From Phormidium sp. OSCR (GTDB taxonomy: Bacteria; Cyanobacteriota; Cyanobacteriia; Cyanobacteriales; Geitlerinemataceae): a stretch of DNA of 64,000 nucleotides. Of the stretch, positions 1 through 15,692 are shown one piece after another (within the stretch, counting starts at the first letter, position 1; each line of letters opens with the position of its first letter). The DNA lies in NCBI GenBank assembly GCA_001314905.1, contig LJZT01000009.1, positions 1 through 64,000 on the forward strand, written 5' to 3'. Under the pieces are notes generated by a model. The model was not told the origin of the DNA and made no database searches. It was given only the letters and a program-made list of their open reading frames with translations. The position numbers were made by a program, and so were the translations under genes.

Positions 1-99
1 TAAATCTTCTAAATCTTCTAAATCTTCTAAATCTTCTAAATCTTCTAAATCTTCTAAATCTTCTAAATCTTCTAAATCTTCTAAATCTTCTAAATCTTC
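1..99. repeat. 9-bp tandem repeat, 11 units, coding for (EDL)n
   Basis: The 9-mer TAAATCTTC is repeated eleven times without error from base 1 to 99 and may continue outside the window. It lies in frame in the minus-strand glycosyltransferase gene, where each unit reads Glu-Asp-Leu. Because the unit is a multiple of three, copy-number change would lengthen or shorten the acidic tail without a frameshift. Confidence 0.95.
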
Positions 100-1656
100 G
101 GGAGTCGATCGCCCTGAGGGAGTCATTCCGGGAAGTTGGGCCAGTTGTTGCCAGGTTTGCTCGTATCCCGCGTCACGGGGGAGAAAGGCCACGGCGATCT
201 CGGGGGGAAGTTCGAGGGCAAAACTTAGCCCCAGGGCGATTTCTTGGCTGTTTTCATAGCCGATCACCACTTCTAAGGCTGAGGCGGGCGATCGCTGCAA
301 TTGTTGGGCCACCTGACGCGGCTGATAGGGTTTCTCGAAGGCTAGGCCCGAAATCACCACTAGGCTACTGATGGCTCCCATGATCAGGGCAAGGGCGGGG
401 ATTTTGGGGGATTTGTAGGTGCTTAATGCAGCGGCGACTAGGGCGCAGAGACTGGGATAGTAGACGAAGTGATAGCGTGGGGCGATGGTGATATCTTTGC
501 CGAAGCCATAGACGATGATGACAAAACCCACTAGACTCCAAAGTGTCACCAGAATCAGGATCACTAGGGGCATTCGCGAGGCTTGTGAACGCCATAGACG
601 TTGGCCGCCTCGCCAGGCGGTGATTCCTAAGCCAAGGCTCAGGCTAACCATGAGGATTGCGGCGGGGATGGCGATCGCCAACGGTTGATGTTCGACGGGT
701 AACGTTACCCACATCACCACCCAACTGGCTAGGGTTTGCAGCAGGGGGGCGACGTGATCGGTCCAACTCGGTTCAAAGGGTTGGAACCAGTCGGTTTCTG
801 AGCGTTGTAGATGTTGGCCGAGGTGAGATAGCCACGGCAAAAAGACTAGCCCGGGTAAGATGAGGCTGAGAAGATGACTGAGGGGAATGGCCCGAGAGGA
901 TGGATTTTCGGAGATGACGCGAGGTTTGATGCCCAGGCTAGGGGCAAACTTGAGGGCCAGACTGAGACTGAGATAGGTGGCGATTTGGGCGATGTAGGCG
1001 ATCGCCATAAAGTAGTGGCTATAGAGTCCAATGCTATGGCAGAGAACCCAGAGGGGGCGCGTTCCTCGGGGTAAGGGGCGATCGCTCCATTGGCACTGTC
1101 CCCAACGGATGAGCGCCCCTAAACTGAGGCTAATCAGCAACAGGGGTAGGGTATAGTGACGGGCTTCTTGAGAGAGATAGACGGCGAAGGGTGATAGGGC
1201 CATTAAGGCGGCCGCTAACAGTCCTGCTTTTCGGGAAAACCCTAGATGATTCAGCCAGTAAAGGCTGGGAATGGTGAGAATCCCCAATAGGGCCGGCAGC
1301 GATCGCAGCTGTTGAGCCAAAGACAGGTTAAAAGGGGCAATTAGACGCAACCAATGCTGAAGCCAGCAAAAAAATAGAGGCGGATGGGTCGACTCACGGC
1401 TGAGCGTTATGGCAATCTGCTGACAACTGGCTTCGGGGTTGAGACTTAGCTGCGATCGCAAAGCCGAGACGGAGATAAATTCAGCTTGGGGAATGTCCGC
1501 TATCCCTCGCCCAAAACTAAAAATCGCGGTGAGGAGTTCATCGAGCCAGAGGGCTTTTTCCCCTAAATTTAGCCCCCGCAATAGTCCCCCCAGGGCAACG
1601 ATCATCAACAACAGTCGCCAGGGGTTAGGGATAGAACGCCCCCGATTCCCTGCCAT
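1..1656 (-). CDS. GT39-like membrane glycosyltransferase, 3' end outside window
   Basis: This reading frame opens at the ATG whose complement is at 1654-1656 and stays open to the window edge, so the C terminus is missing. The N-terminal part contains an LGEKALWLDEL segment and then HPPLFF, both typical of polyprenol-phosphate-sugar glycosyltransferases of the GT39/ArnT type. Many hydrophobic stretches follow, as expected for a polytopic membrane enzyme that transfers a sugar from a lipid carrier on the outer face of the membrane. The start codon overlaps the stop of the upstream gene (TGATG), which implies translational coupling. The visible C-terminal end is a run of Glu-Asp-Leu triplets encoded by a 9-bp tandem repeat that reaches the window edge. 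The family assignment is by motif and topology only, and the sugar and acceptor are unknown. Confidence 0.75.
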   Translation of the reverse strand, partial: MAGNRGRSIPNPWRLLLMIVALGGLLRGLNLGEKALWLDELLTAIFSFGRGIADIPQAEFISVSALRSQLSLNPEASCQQIAITLSRESTHPPLFFCWLQHWLRLIAPFNLSLAQQLRSLPALLGILTIPSLYWLNHLGFSRKAGLLAAALMALSPFAVYLSQEARHYTLPLLLISLSLGALIRWGQCQWSDRPLPRGTRPLWVLCHSIGLYSHYFMAIAYIAQIATYLSLSLALKFAPSLGIKPRVISENPSSRAIPLSHLLSLILPGLVFLPWLSHLGQHLQRSETDWFQPFEPSWTDHVAPLLQTLASWVVMWVTLPVEHQPLAIAIPAAILMVSLSLGLGITAWRGGQRLWRSQASRMPLVILILVTLWSLVGFVIIVYGFGKDITIAPRYHFVYYPSLCALVAAALSTYKSPKIPALALIMGAISSLVVISGLAFEKPYQPRQVAQQLQRSPASALEVVIGYENSQEIALGLSFALELPPEIAVAFLPRDAGYEQTWQQLAQLPGMTPSGRSTPEDLEDLEDLEDLEDLEDLEDLEDLEDLEDLEDL

Positions 1657-2294
1657 CAGAGTTCCCGTTGGAGAGTATCGGCCAGCTTTTCAGCTAATCC
1701 CGCAATCCAGGTTTCATCTTGTTTGCTGTAACTGCGGGGGGCATTGGCCCCTAAAATCATCAATCCTTCAGTGCCAAGGGGTTGACAAATCACTCCTTGT
1801 GTGTTATTGGGTAAATAATTAAACTCAAGTCGACCGGGATAGAGGTCGAGTTTAACGAGATAGATAGGTTTTTGGGTTTTGATGGCCCGCTCGGCGATCG
1901 CTCCAAGTTCCACCGTCGCCTGTTCGGGCAAAATTCCCCGTCGCAGTAGCACCCGTCCGCGATACCAAACCACCAAGGTTTTCGTGACCGTATTGGTCAA
2001 CAATAACTGAGAGGACCAAGCCAACTCTCGCTGCACCGAATCAGGTAAATCCTCAGCCAGTTCCAGGCCTTCTTCTCCCAGCAAAATGACCGAATCAGGG
2101 GGTTTTGGCTGTACTCGTTGCCAGAGTAACCCCGTCAGAATCAACACCGCACAGATAATCGCCCCGAGAACATCGGAGCGAACCTGCCAAGTGGTGAGAT
2201 TATCGGTTAATAAGCGATTCACCAGAAGTAAAGTCCCTGCTAGAGACCCTACAACAATGGGAATTTGCCGTAGTATGGCGTTGGTGTCGGACAC
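1656..2294 (-). CDS. Cofactor assembly of complex C subunit B (CCB2/CCB4-like)
   Basis: This 212-residue protein has two membrane segments near the N terminus (about residues 10-28 and 42-60) followed by a soluble domain with a VILLGEEGLEL segment and a WYRGRVLLRRG segment. These match the cyanobacterial DUF2930 family, homologous to plant CCB2/CCB4. In that family the proteins help attach heme ci covalently to cytochrome b6 of the b6f complex in the thylakoid. The stop codon overlaps the start of the downstream glycosyltransferase gene. Assignment is from remembered family features, so the exact paralogue (CCB2 or CCB4 type) is not resolved. Confidence 0.7.
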   Translation of the reverse strand: MSDTNAILRQIPIVVGSLAGTLLLVNRLLTDNLTTWQVRSDVLGAIICAVLILTGLLWQRVQPKPPDSVILLGEEGLELAEDLPDSVQRELAWSSQLLLTNTVTKTLVVWYRGRVLLRRGILPEQATVELGAIAERAIKTQKPIYLVKLDLYPGRLEFNYLPNNTQGVICQPLGTEGLMILGANAPRSYSKQDETWIAGLAEKLADTLQREL

Positions 2295-2298
2295 GGGA

Positions 2299-2344
2299 AC
2301 AGTGAATAGTGAATAGTGAATAGTGAATAGTGAATAGTGAATAG
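2299..2344. repeat. Heptanucleotide tandem repeat (GTGAATA)n
   Basis: About six consecutive copies of GTGAATA lie just upstream of the CCB-like gene. Heptameric tandem repeats (STRR type) are known from filamentous cyanobacteria. Other heptamer arrays occur near 54.5, 55.0 and 60.1 kb. Confidence 0.9.
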
Positions 2345-2361
2345 AAACAGAAGCTATGTTG

Positions 2362-2385
2362 GGGCGTACTACAGGTGGTACGCCC
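2362..2385. repeat. Inverted repeat, 8-bp arms, downstream of rpaB
   Basis: The arms GGGCGTAC and GTACGCCC are perfect and separated by 8 bases. The hairpin lies between the rpaB stop and the next gene on the same strand. There is no clear T-tract, so it may be an interspersed palindromic element or a weak terminator. Confidence 0.6.
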
Positions 2386-2395
2386 TCTAAAACCC

Positions 2396-2454
2396 TATCG
2401 CCTGAGTACGATCGCCTGAGTACGATCGCCTCAGTGTGATCGCCTCAGTACAAT
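2396..2454. repeat. 14-bp tandem repeat containing the HIP1 core
   Basis: Four imperfect copies of CGCCTGAGTACGAT stand in tandem downstream of rpaB. Each joint recreates a GATCGCC piece of the HIP1 motif, so the array looks like an expansion around HIP1-like cores. Confidence 0.8.
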
Positions 2455-2464
2455 GGACGGGGAG

Positions 2465-3193
2465 CTATTCTTCTCCGGGTTCAATAATGCGTTGGAAGAG
2501 ATATCCTGTTCCTCGGGCGGTGAGGATTAACTCCGGGTTGCTGGGATCTTCTTCGAGTTTGGCTCGCAGTCGGGAGATATGTACATCCACTACCCGCGTA
2601 TCGACGTGACGTTCAGGGGTATAGCCCCAAACCTCTTGTAGAATTTCCGAGCGGGAGAACGGTTCTCCTGAGCGGCTAACGAGTAACTCTAACAAACTAA
2701 ACTCCATCCCGGTTAAGCGGATACGTTCATCGCCCTTATACACCTGGCGTTTATTGGTATCGATGCGAATCGTATTAACTTGGATCACTCCCGAACTGGG
2801 AATCCCGGTACTGTTAATTTTGTCTACCCGTCGTAACACCGAGCGAATTCTAGCTTCGAGTTCTTTCGGCGAGAAGGGTTTGACGACATAATCATCAGCC
2901 CCTAACTCTAATCCGGTGATGCGATCGGCAACATCCCCTAACGCCGTCAACATAATGATAGGAACATCTGATTCTTTGCGGAGTTCCTGACAGACACCAT
3001 AGCCGTCGAGTTTTGGCATCATCACATCCAACACCACCAAATCCGGTTGGCTGTCGCGAAAGGTGTCGAGGGCTTCTTCACCATCAGCCGCCGTCACCAC
3101 ATCGTAACCAATCATGGCCAGGCGGGTTTCCAAAATACGACGGATGCTGGCTTCATCGTCAACAACGAGAATTTTTTCTTTTTGACTATCCAA
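2465..3193 (-). CDS. rpaB: OmpR-family response regulator RpaB
   Basis: The 242-residue protein has a receiver domain (about residues 6-122) with the acidic pair VVDDE, phospho-acceptor Asp in VVLDVMMPKLDG and the conserved Lys in VVKPF, then a winged-helix DNA-binding domain (about 140-235). The sequence is very close to RpaB (Ycf27), the essential cyanobacterial regulator that binds HLR1 sites and controls photosystem I and high-light genes downstream of the histidine kinase NblS (Hik33). The frame opens with TTG. A purine-rich GAAGGA sits only a few bases upstream, so the exact start is uncertain. It is divergent from radA across about 190 bases. Confidence 0.95.
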   Translation of the reverse strand: MDSQKEKILVVDDEASIRRILETRLAMIGYDVVTAADGEEALDTFRDSQPDLVVLDVMMPKLDGYGVCQELRKESDVPIIMLTALGDVADRITGLELGADDYVVKPFSPKELEARIRSVLRRVDKINSTGIPSSGVIQVNTIRIDTNKRQVYKGDERIRLTGMEFSLLELLVSRSGEPFSRSEILQEVWGYTPERHVDTRVVDVHISRLRAKLEEDPSNPELILTARGTGYLFQRIIEPGEE

Positions 3194-3386
3194 TGTCCTT
3201 CAAGCCTCTTAAACGAACCTTTAGTTTGATAAAGTTTGTTACCGTACACTATAAGATACTACCCCATTGAGGTTTAGAATCAAGTTGAAATCCTGTCTAG
3301 GGTTATCTTTCAGGGTTTCACCAGGATTCAAAGCGGCTCTCGGGATGACTGAGGGTGGCTGACCTTGTCCCCACCACTGAGTCATT

Positions 3387-5078
3387 ATGGCAAAGCCTCG
3401 TACAATTTATGTTTGTCAGGAATGTGGTGCTGAGTTTCCTCAATATTTTGGTCGTTGTACCAATTGCGGGGCCTGGAACTCCCTCGTGGAAACGGAACCC
3501 ATCGAAGCCCTGACGACGACGCGCCCCGCGAGTGCGGTAGCCTGGAATCGTAATCTCAATGCTGCCAATGGTGAGAAATCCGAGGGCCAACCTCGGGCGT
3601 CGGTGCGTTTGTCCGAAATTGCCGATGCGTCGGTGGCGCGGATGCCGTCGGGGTATGCGGAACTCGATCGCGTCCTCGGGGGGGGCATTGTACCCGGTTC
3701 GTTGGTGCTGATTGGTGGGGAACCGGGGATTGGTAAATCGACTTTATTGTTGCAAACGGCCAGTGGTTTGGCTCAAGACTCGCGGGTTCTCTACGTCTCG
3801 GCAGAGGAGTCGGGGCAACAGATTAAATTACGCGCTCAGCGGCTCCTAGATGGGCATTCTCATATCGAAACGACGCAACATGAGTCCCCCGACGGTAACT
3901 CTGAACCACGGGGGGATTTGGGGTCAAATTCGGGGGCTGAGGCAAGGGACCCGAAGGGGTCTGAAGACAACTCGGAGTTAGGGGAAGGAACTCTGGCGGT
4001 GGAGCCAAATTTCTTCTTGTTACCGGAGACGGATTTAGAGGCAATTTTGCGGGAATTAGAATCCCTAAAGCCCGATTTTGCGGTGATTGATAGTATTCAA
4101 ACGATTTATTTTTCGTCTTTGACGTCGGCGCCGGGTTCAGTGGCTCAGGTGCGTGAATGTACGTCGGCGTTGATGCAGGTGGCCAAGCGCGAGAATATCA
4201 CCTTGTTTGTGGTGGGCCATGTGACCAAAGATGGCTCGATCGCGGGGCCAAGGGTGTTAGAACATTTGGTGGATACGGTGTTGTTTTTTGAGGGCGATCG
4301 CTTCGCGAGTCACCGCATTTTGCGATCGATGAAAAACCGCTTTGGAGCCACCCATGAGATTGGGGTTTTTGAAATGATTGCCAATGGCTTACGGGAAGTG
4401 GCTAACCCGTCTGAGTTATTTATGGGAAGTCGTGATGAGACGGTATCGGGAACCTGTACCGTCGTGGCCTGCGAAGGGACACGACCCATTTTAGTGGAGT
4501 TACAGGCTCTGGTGAGTCCGGCGAGTTTTGGCTCTCCTCGCCGTAGTGCGACGGGGATTGATAGTAATCGCTTACAACAGATTTTGGCGGTGTTGGAGAA
4601 ACGGGTGGGGGTTCCGCTGTCGAAGTTGGATACCTATTTAGCCTCAGTGGGGGGGATTCGGGTGGAGGAGCCGGCTGCCGATTTAGGGGTGGCGATCGCC
4701 GTGGTGTCCGGGTTTCGCGATCGCCTCGTGGACCCCCATACTGTCCTTATTGGTGAAGTGGGGTTAGGGGGACAAGTGCGCCAAGTGTCTCAATTAGAAT
4801 TGCGCTTGCGCGAGGCCGCTAAACTCGGGTTCAAACGGGCCATTATTCCCAAAGGACAGAACCCGCCGGAATTGGGCTTAAAACTAATTCCCGTGGCCCG
4901 AGTTCTCGATGCTATCTTAGAAGCGATTCCTTCAGCATCTAGCCCATCCCCAGAGGCGATCGACTCGGGTGGAACTCAACCTGCCTTAAGTCTTCCTCCT
5001 CTTGATTTAGCCGAAGATGAGGACGATTGGGATGATGAGCCACTAAACGCTGATGGGGCTGAAACCGACCTATTTTAA
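3387..5078 (+). CDS. radA: DNA repair protein RadA (Sms)
   Basis: RadA is a RecA-like ATPase that drives branch migration during recombinational repair. The 563-residue protein begins with a four-cysteine zinc finger (Cys10, Cys13, Cys24, Cys27). Then come a Walker A motif (GEPGIGKST, residues 111-119), the RadA-specific KNRFG motif and a C-terminal Lon-protease-like domain. It is longer than the usual 450-460 residues. The extra length is a polar, low-complexity insertion at about residues 153-208, between the Walker A and Walker B regions, and an acidic tail rich in Asp and Glu. The gene is divergent from rpaB. Confidence 0.95.
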   Translation: MAKPRTIYVCQECGAEFPQYFGRCTNCGAWNSLVETEPIEALTTTRPASAVAWNRNLNAANGEKSEGQPRASVRLSEIADASVARMPSGYAELDRVLGGGIVPGSLVLIGGEPGIGKSTLLLQTASGLAQDSRVLYVSAEESGQQIKLRAQRLLDGHSHIETTQHESPDGNSEPRGDLGSNSGAEARDPKGSEDNSELGEGTLAVEPNFFLLPETDLEAILRELESLKPDFAVIDSIQTIYFSSLTSAPGSVAQVRECTSALMQVAKRENITLFVVGHVTKDGSIAGPRVLEHLVDTVLFFEGDRFASHRILRSMKNRFGATHEIGVFEMIANGLREVANPSELFMGSRDETVSGTCTVVACEGTRPILVELQALVSPASFGSPRRSATGIDSNRLQQILAVLEKRVGVPLSKLDTYLASVGGIRVEEPAADLGVAIAVVSGFRDRLVDPHTVLIGEVGLGGQVRQVSQLELRLREAAKLGFKRAIIPKGQNPPELGLKLIPVARVLDAILEAIPSASSPSPEAIDSGGTQPALSLPPLDLAEDEDDWDDEPLNADGAETDLF

Positions 5079-5203
5079 CGTCACTCGTGTCACCATAGAC
5101 ACAGGACGATGAGATTCATGGCCGGTCAACGAACTGCCTTGCTCTCGGTGAAATCCCTCTCCCGTTCCTTGTCGATGTCCTGTCGTTTTGCGATTCTACC
5201 TGA

Positions 5204-11604
<6,401 letters not shown>

Positions 11605-11608
<4 letters not shown>

Positions 11609-11757
11609 CCCCTCAAGAGTTCGATCAACTCATCCGCAAAACGTTGGTTTATTTGGATTTTCACGATGACGACGCTGCCAAATCCCTGCGACGGGAATGG
11701 CGGGAGGTTCTGGCTCGCATTCAACGGTTGCAAGGGTCATCCTCGGGTTCGGATTAG
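11605..11757 (+). CDS. Small 50-residue protein coupled to the hybrid kinase
   Basis: The frame starts at an ATG that overlaps the kinase stop codon (ATGA), encodes 50 residues and ends in TAG. The product starts [10 protein letters not shown] and is rich in Arg, Asp and Leu, with a predicted helical middle ([19 protein letters not shown]) and a Ser-rich end. No family is recognised. The ATGA overlap suggests translational coupling with the kinase. Its last codons overlap the stop of the convergent small gene on the other strand. Confidence 0.55.
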
Positions 11758-11966
11758 CTTGACTTTTGCAATAACTCCCGTGATTCCTGACGCACTCGTC
11801 CTTCCATCGCCGCATCCTGAAGTTCGAGGATGGCTTGGAAGTCCTCGAAGTCATACTTCGTTGCTAACTGCTGACGAAGTTGGTTTTCGGCATCAAGGGA
11901 CAAATACCCGCTGGCGATCGCCTCCTGTACCAGTTCACGAATGGACACCATGAGTTGGCTCATCAT
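11754..11966 (-). CDS. Conserved small cyanobacterial protein
   Basis: A 70-residue, soluble, mainly helical protein beginning MMSQLMVSIRELVQEA with an internal SGYLSLDAENQLRQ segment. It resembles short hypothetical proteins common in cyanobacteria, and no function is known to me. It is convergent with the small ORF that follows the hybrid kinase, sharing the sequence TTAG so that the two stop codons overlap. Confidence 0.6.
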   Translation of the reverse strand: MMSQLMVSIRELVQEAIASGYLSLDAENQLRQQLATKYDFEDFQAILELQDAAMEGRVRQESRELLQKSS

Positions 11967-12155
11967 ATGACATTACGATAGCTCGGAACATCCCTAGTAT
12001 GAGGGGTCTTACCCCTTGGCGGGGTGATCAATCCTGAGATAATCCGTGAGATTACGGGCAAGTTTAGGCGATCGCGATCGAGTTATGGGTGTGATCGCGA
12101 TCGCATCGTAGTTTAGGCTAGGGGCGATCGCAATTTGAGCCAACTTCTAAGCTGA

Positions 12156-13589
12156 TCAGTTAGAGCCGTCAGATGGCCGGTCAGATGTTTTCGGGGTGTC
12201 TCCCGCTTCATCTCCCTCAGGGGCAGCGTTTGAGGCATCCTCAGACCCGTCCTCAGAATCAGACTCAGATGAGTCCACATCGGTCTGAGTATCGGTCTGA
12301 GTATCGGTCTCAGCGACGTCTGTCTCGGAGGAGTCCTCTGGCGACGAGTCCTCAACGGCAGTAGCCAGTGGCGGCTCGTTTTGGCTCTCCGGCTCAGTTT
12401 TGGCTTGAGGCTCTATCTCAGATTCTATCTCAGATTCTGGCTCAGATTCTGGCTCAGATTCTGTTAGCGCCTCGTGCTGAACTTCTGGTGCAGTGGCGAC
12501 TGGCTGTTCGTCCTGCGGTTCGGGCTCAGGTTCTGCTTCCGCTTCAGGTTGAGCCTTGATCTCAGATTCTGGCTCAGATTCTGGCTCAGATTCTGGCTCA
12601 GATTCTGGCTGACGATCTAACTCCGGTTCCGGCTCTCGACTGGCTGGCGAGAGATCTGGAGTGGGGGGAACTGTTGCATTCTCAAGATCATCGAAATCCG
12701 GATCTGAATCAAGATCGCGATCTAGGTTGGGATCTCGCGAAGATTCCGACCCATCGGGAGGGGTGGGGCGAACGGTTTTCGGCTGGCGACGTAGCAGCCG
12801 TCCCACTTGGGCAAAAATCCCCGTTTGCCAGAATTTGGGCTTATCGTTGGGCTGATCGTTCGTGGAGGGGGTAGCACTCTGAACTGGCGTTTCAGCGGTG
12901 TTGTCGTCCAAGTTTGGCTCAGATGGGGGGAATGCTGTTTCAGTGGTCTCTGGCTCATCAACGGACTCATCAACGGAGGTGTCACCTTGGTTTTGAACCG
13001 TCTCGTCGGATTGAGACTCCAATGGAGTGCCATCATCAGAAGTGGGCGTTGAAACTGGAGTTTCACCTTCTTCTTTCGGCTCAATCACCGGTGCTGGGGT
13101 GTCTTGGGCCAACTCTTCTGGAGTATCAGTTTGGCTGTCAGTTTGGCTGTCGGTTTGGCTGTCAGTGTTCGCTTCCGGTTCAGTTGGCGGTGTACTGGGG
13201 TCTGCGATCGCCGTGTCCGTTGAGTCGCCCGATTCCGGCTGAGGGGCTTGTGTGGGGGGTGTTTGAGTTGTTTTACCTTTGAACCAGCCACTGACCCCTT
13301 TCTGGGCGATCGCCTCGGTTGATGTTTGTTGCGGTTGCGGCGTCACATCTCGACGTAAGCGGAGGGTTTGCCAGCCGAGCCAACCAATCAGCGCGACACT
13401 CGCCGACTGTCCCAGTAAAATTGCACCCGTGAAGCGTCCAGCACAGAACCAAAGTACTAACGCATAGAAAAAGCCGACGCCACTCCAGATAAAATCTCCT
13501 TTACGGTACACCTCTGGAAAGAAGAACGCCGCCATAAACAGCACGAAGCTCCCCAATCCGACGGCGATGGCAAGAAAGTAGGCAAGCAT
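12156..13589 (-). CDS. ycf66: Ycf66 family protein with long acidic repeat tail
   Basis: The first 85 or so residues carry the Ycf66 region: about three hydrophobic segments ([50 protein letters not shown]). The remaining 390 residues are low complexity: runs of Thr-Asp-Ser-Gln, Glu-Ser-Glu-Pro and similar acidic units, encoded by short tandem DNA repeats between about 12240 and 13190. Ycf66 proteins occur in cyanobacteria and some plastids and have no firmly established function. The tail is much longer than in plastid Ycf66 and should be disordered. The gene stands alone, divergent from gnd. Confidence 0.85.
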   Translation of the reverse strand: MLAYFLAIAVGLGSFVLFMAAFFFPEVYRKGDFIWSGVGFFYALVLWFCAGRFTGAILLGQSASVALIGWLGWQTLRLRRDVTPQPQQTSTEAIAQKGVSGWFKGKTTQTPPTQAPQPESGDSTDTAIADPSTPPTEPEANTDSQTDSQTDSQTDTPEELAQDTPAPVIEPKEEGETPVSTPTSDDGTPLESQSDETVQNQGDTSVDESVDEPETTETAFPPSEPNLDDNTAETPVQSATPSTNDQPNDKPKFWQTGIFAQVGRLLRRQPKTVRPTPPDGSESSRDPNLDRDLDSDPDFDDLENATVPPTPDLSPASREPEPELDRQPESEPESEPESEPESEIKAQPEAEAEPEPEPQDEQPVATAPEVQHEALTESEPESEPESEIESEIEPQAKTEPESQNEPPLATAVEDSSPEDSSETDVAETDTQTDTQTDVDSSESDSEDGSEDASNAAPEGDEAGDTPKTSDRPSDGSN

Positions 13590-13813
13590 GTCCTCGGTAT
13601 CCCCCGAATCGTTCTACTGACCTATTCTACAGTTCTCCTGCCCCTCGTTGGTGGTTTAGCCAATTTGTCAGTGCGTTGCAACACAGTTTTTAGAGGTCAC
13701 GGGTCTTAAGGTCTTCTTCCAGGCCATCTTTCGGGGATCAGGCTACCCTAACAAATGAGCCGTAATGGTTCTCAAGCAGACGACTGCAAACCCTTAACGC
13801 AACGAATAGAGAT

Positions 13814-15235
13814 ATGGAATTACAAAAGTTTGGTGTGATTGGACTGGCGGTTATGGGGGAAAATCTGGCCCTCAATGTCGAAAGCAAGGGCTTTTCGGTG
13901 GCGGTCTATAACCGCACCAGCAGCACGACTGAAGCCTTTATGAACAATCGCGCCCAGGGTAAAAATATCAAAGCGGCGTATTCCGTCGAGGAGTTTGTCG
14001 AGGCGTTGGAGCGTCCTCGGCGTATCTTGTTGATGGTCAAAGCGGGTGGCCCGGTTGATGCGGTGATTGAACAACTCAAACCTCTCTTGGAACCGGGGGA
14101 TATGATTATCGATGGCGGTAACTCTCTGTATGAGGATACCGATCGCCGGGTGGAGTATCTCGAAGCGGCTGACTTGCGCTTTATTGGTATGGGAGTCAGT
14201 GGTGGCGAAGAAGGAGCGCTCCATGGTCCGAGTCTGATGCCGGGAGGGACGAAGGCCGCCTATGATGAAATCGAGGCGATCGTCACCAAAATCGCGGCTC
14301 AGGTCGATGATGGCCCCTGTGTCACCTACATTGGTCCCAAGGGTGCAGGTCACTATGTGAAAATGGTGCATAACGGCATTGAGTATGGCGATATGCAATT
14401 GATTGCGGAAGCCTACGACTTGCTCAAAAATGTCCTAGGCCTGAGCAATGAGCAACTCCATGAGGTGTTTCAACAGTGGAATCAAACGGAGGAACTCGAT
14501 TCGTTCCTCATTGAAATCACGGCAGACATCTTCACAAAACAGGATGATCAAGGGGATGGCTTCTTGATTGACAAAATTTTGGATGCTGCTGGACAAAAGG
14601 GAACGGGACGTTGGACGGTTGTCAGTTCTCTGGAGTTGGGGGTGGCGATTCCCACGATCGCAGCGGCGGTGAATGCCCGTATTCTCTCGTCGATTAAGGA
14701 GGAACGCAGCGCCGCCTCAAAAGAGCTTTCGGCTCCCTTGGGTAAGTTTAATGGTGATACGGAGGCGTTTATCGGCAAAGTCCGGGATGCACTCTACTGC
14801 TCGAAGATGTGTTCCTACGCCCAAGGGATGGCACTGTTGGGCAAAGCCTCTGAGGAGTTTGGCTATGATCTCAATTTAGGGGAAATTGCTCGTATTTGGA
14901 AGGGCGGTTGTATCATCAAAGCCGGATTCCTCAACAAAATCAAACGGGCCTTTGATGACAATCCAACCCTGCCAAACTTGCTCTTAGCCCCGGAGTTTAA
15001 GCAGACGATTCTCGATCGCCAAAGTGCTTGGCGTGAGGTTCTGATGACGGCTAATAGTTTAGGGATTCCCATCCCGGCTTTTAGTGCCTCTCTGGACTAT
15101 TTCGATAGCTACCGCCGCGAGCGTCTTCCTCAAAATCTCACCCAGGCTCAACGGGACTACTTTGGTGCGCATACCTATGAACGCACGGACAAACCCCGAG
15201 GGGAGTTTTTCCACGCTGATTGGGTTGATGGCTAG
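13814..15235 (+). CDS. gnd: 6-phosphogluconate dehydrogenase, decarboxylating
   Basis: The enzyme converts 6-phosphogluconate to ribulose 5-phosphate, CO2 and NADPH in the oxidative pentose phosphate pathway. The 473-residue length is normal. It has the N-terminal nucleotide-binding motif GLAVMGENLALN with NRT after strand two (NADP-type), and the family signature around KMVHNGIEYGDMQ holding the catalytic Lys and Glu. The C-terminal all-helical domain is complete. The gene is monocistronic and followed by a strong terminator. Confidence 0.96.
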   Translation: MELQKFGVIGLAVMGENLALNVESKGFSVAVYNRTSSTTEAFMNNRAQGKNIKAAYSVEEFVEALERPRRILLMVKAGGPVDAVIEQLKPLLEPGDMIIDGGNSLYEDTDRRVEYLEAADLRFIGMGVSGGEEGALHGPSLMPGGTKAAYDEIEAIVTKIAAQVDDGPCVTYIGPKGAGHYVKMVHNGIEYGDMQLIAEAYDLLKNVLGLSNEQLHEVFQQWNQTEELDSFLIEITADIFTKQDDQGDGFLIDKILDAAGQKGTGRWTVVSSLELGVAIPTIAAAVNARILSSIKEERSAASKELSAPLGKFNGDTEAFIGKVRDALYCSKMCSYAQGMALLGKASEEFGYDLNLGEIARIWKGGCIIKAGFLNKIKRAFDDNPTLPNLLLAPEFKQTILDRQSAWREVLMTANSLGIPIPAFSASLDYFDSYRRERLPQNLTQAQRDYFGAHTYERTDKPRGEFFHADWVDG

Positions 15236-15316
15236 TTTTTAATGGCCATCTGGGGTTAACCCAAAAGTCATCATGCCAAAAACCTGTCGCTCAACCTGTT
15301 GCTAAACCTGTTGCTA

Positions 15317-15356
15317 AAAAAGAGAGAGTCACATTTAGATGTCACTCTCTCTTTTT
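15317..15356. terminator. Strong hairpin terminator, probably bidirectional
   Basis: The 13-bp arms AAAAAGAGAGAGT and ACTCTCTCTTTTT are perfect and enclose a second small stem (ACAT/ATGT). The hairpin ends in a T-run on both strands. It lies between gnd (plus) and psaI (minus), so it could serve both. Confidence 0.85.
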
Positions 15357-15490
15357 CGTTGTCTTTTTGTTGTCTTAGGGACTGTCTGTTCAATCCGAAT
15401 TGTTTCTTGCCTTAGCTAAATCGCGTAAATTTTAGGCTTGACGATTGAGGCTTGGCAAGGAACAACCGCTCAAGAAAAACTGACAGAGTC

Positions 15491-15607
15491 CTAAGCTTCT
15501 TTTTCGATGTAAATAAATAGCAGACCCATGGTGACGACCGGCATCAGCCAGCAGACAACCGGAATCAGAATCCAGGGAAGATAGGAAGCAGCGTAATCAC
15601 CAGTCAT
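15491..15607 (-). CDS. psaI: Photosystem I subunit VIII (PsaI)
   Basis: A 38-residue frame reading [17 protein letters not shown] at the start and [11 protein letters not shown] at the end, which is the PsaI signature with one membrane helix. PsaI sits next to PsaL at the centre of the photosystem I oligomer and helps stabilise PsaL binding. The gene lies 85 bases downstream of psaL on the same strand, so the two are probably cotranscribed. Confidence 0.95.
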   Translation of the reverse strand: MTGDYAASYLPWILIPVVCWLMPVVTMGLLFIYIEKEA

Positions 15608-15692
15608 GTCTATAAGGCTCCAATTTCAAAAAAAGTCAGGTTAACAGTGCCAAACGATGTACGCCAAATGATGTACGTACAAACGTCAAGAA

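Noticed and set aside
12240-13300. Acidic repeats of ycf66 as a possible CRISPR or regulatory array
   Set aside because: The repeats are in frame, code for acidic residues and have no spacer-like structure.
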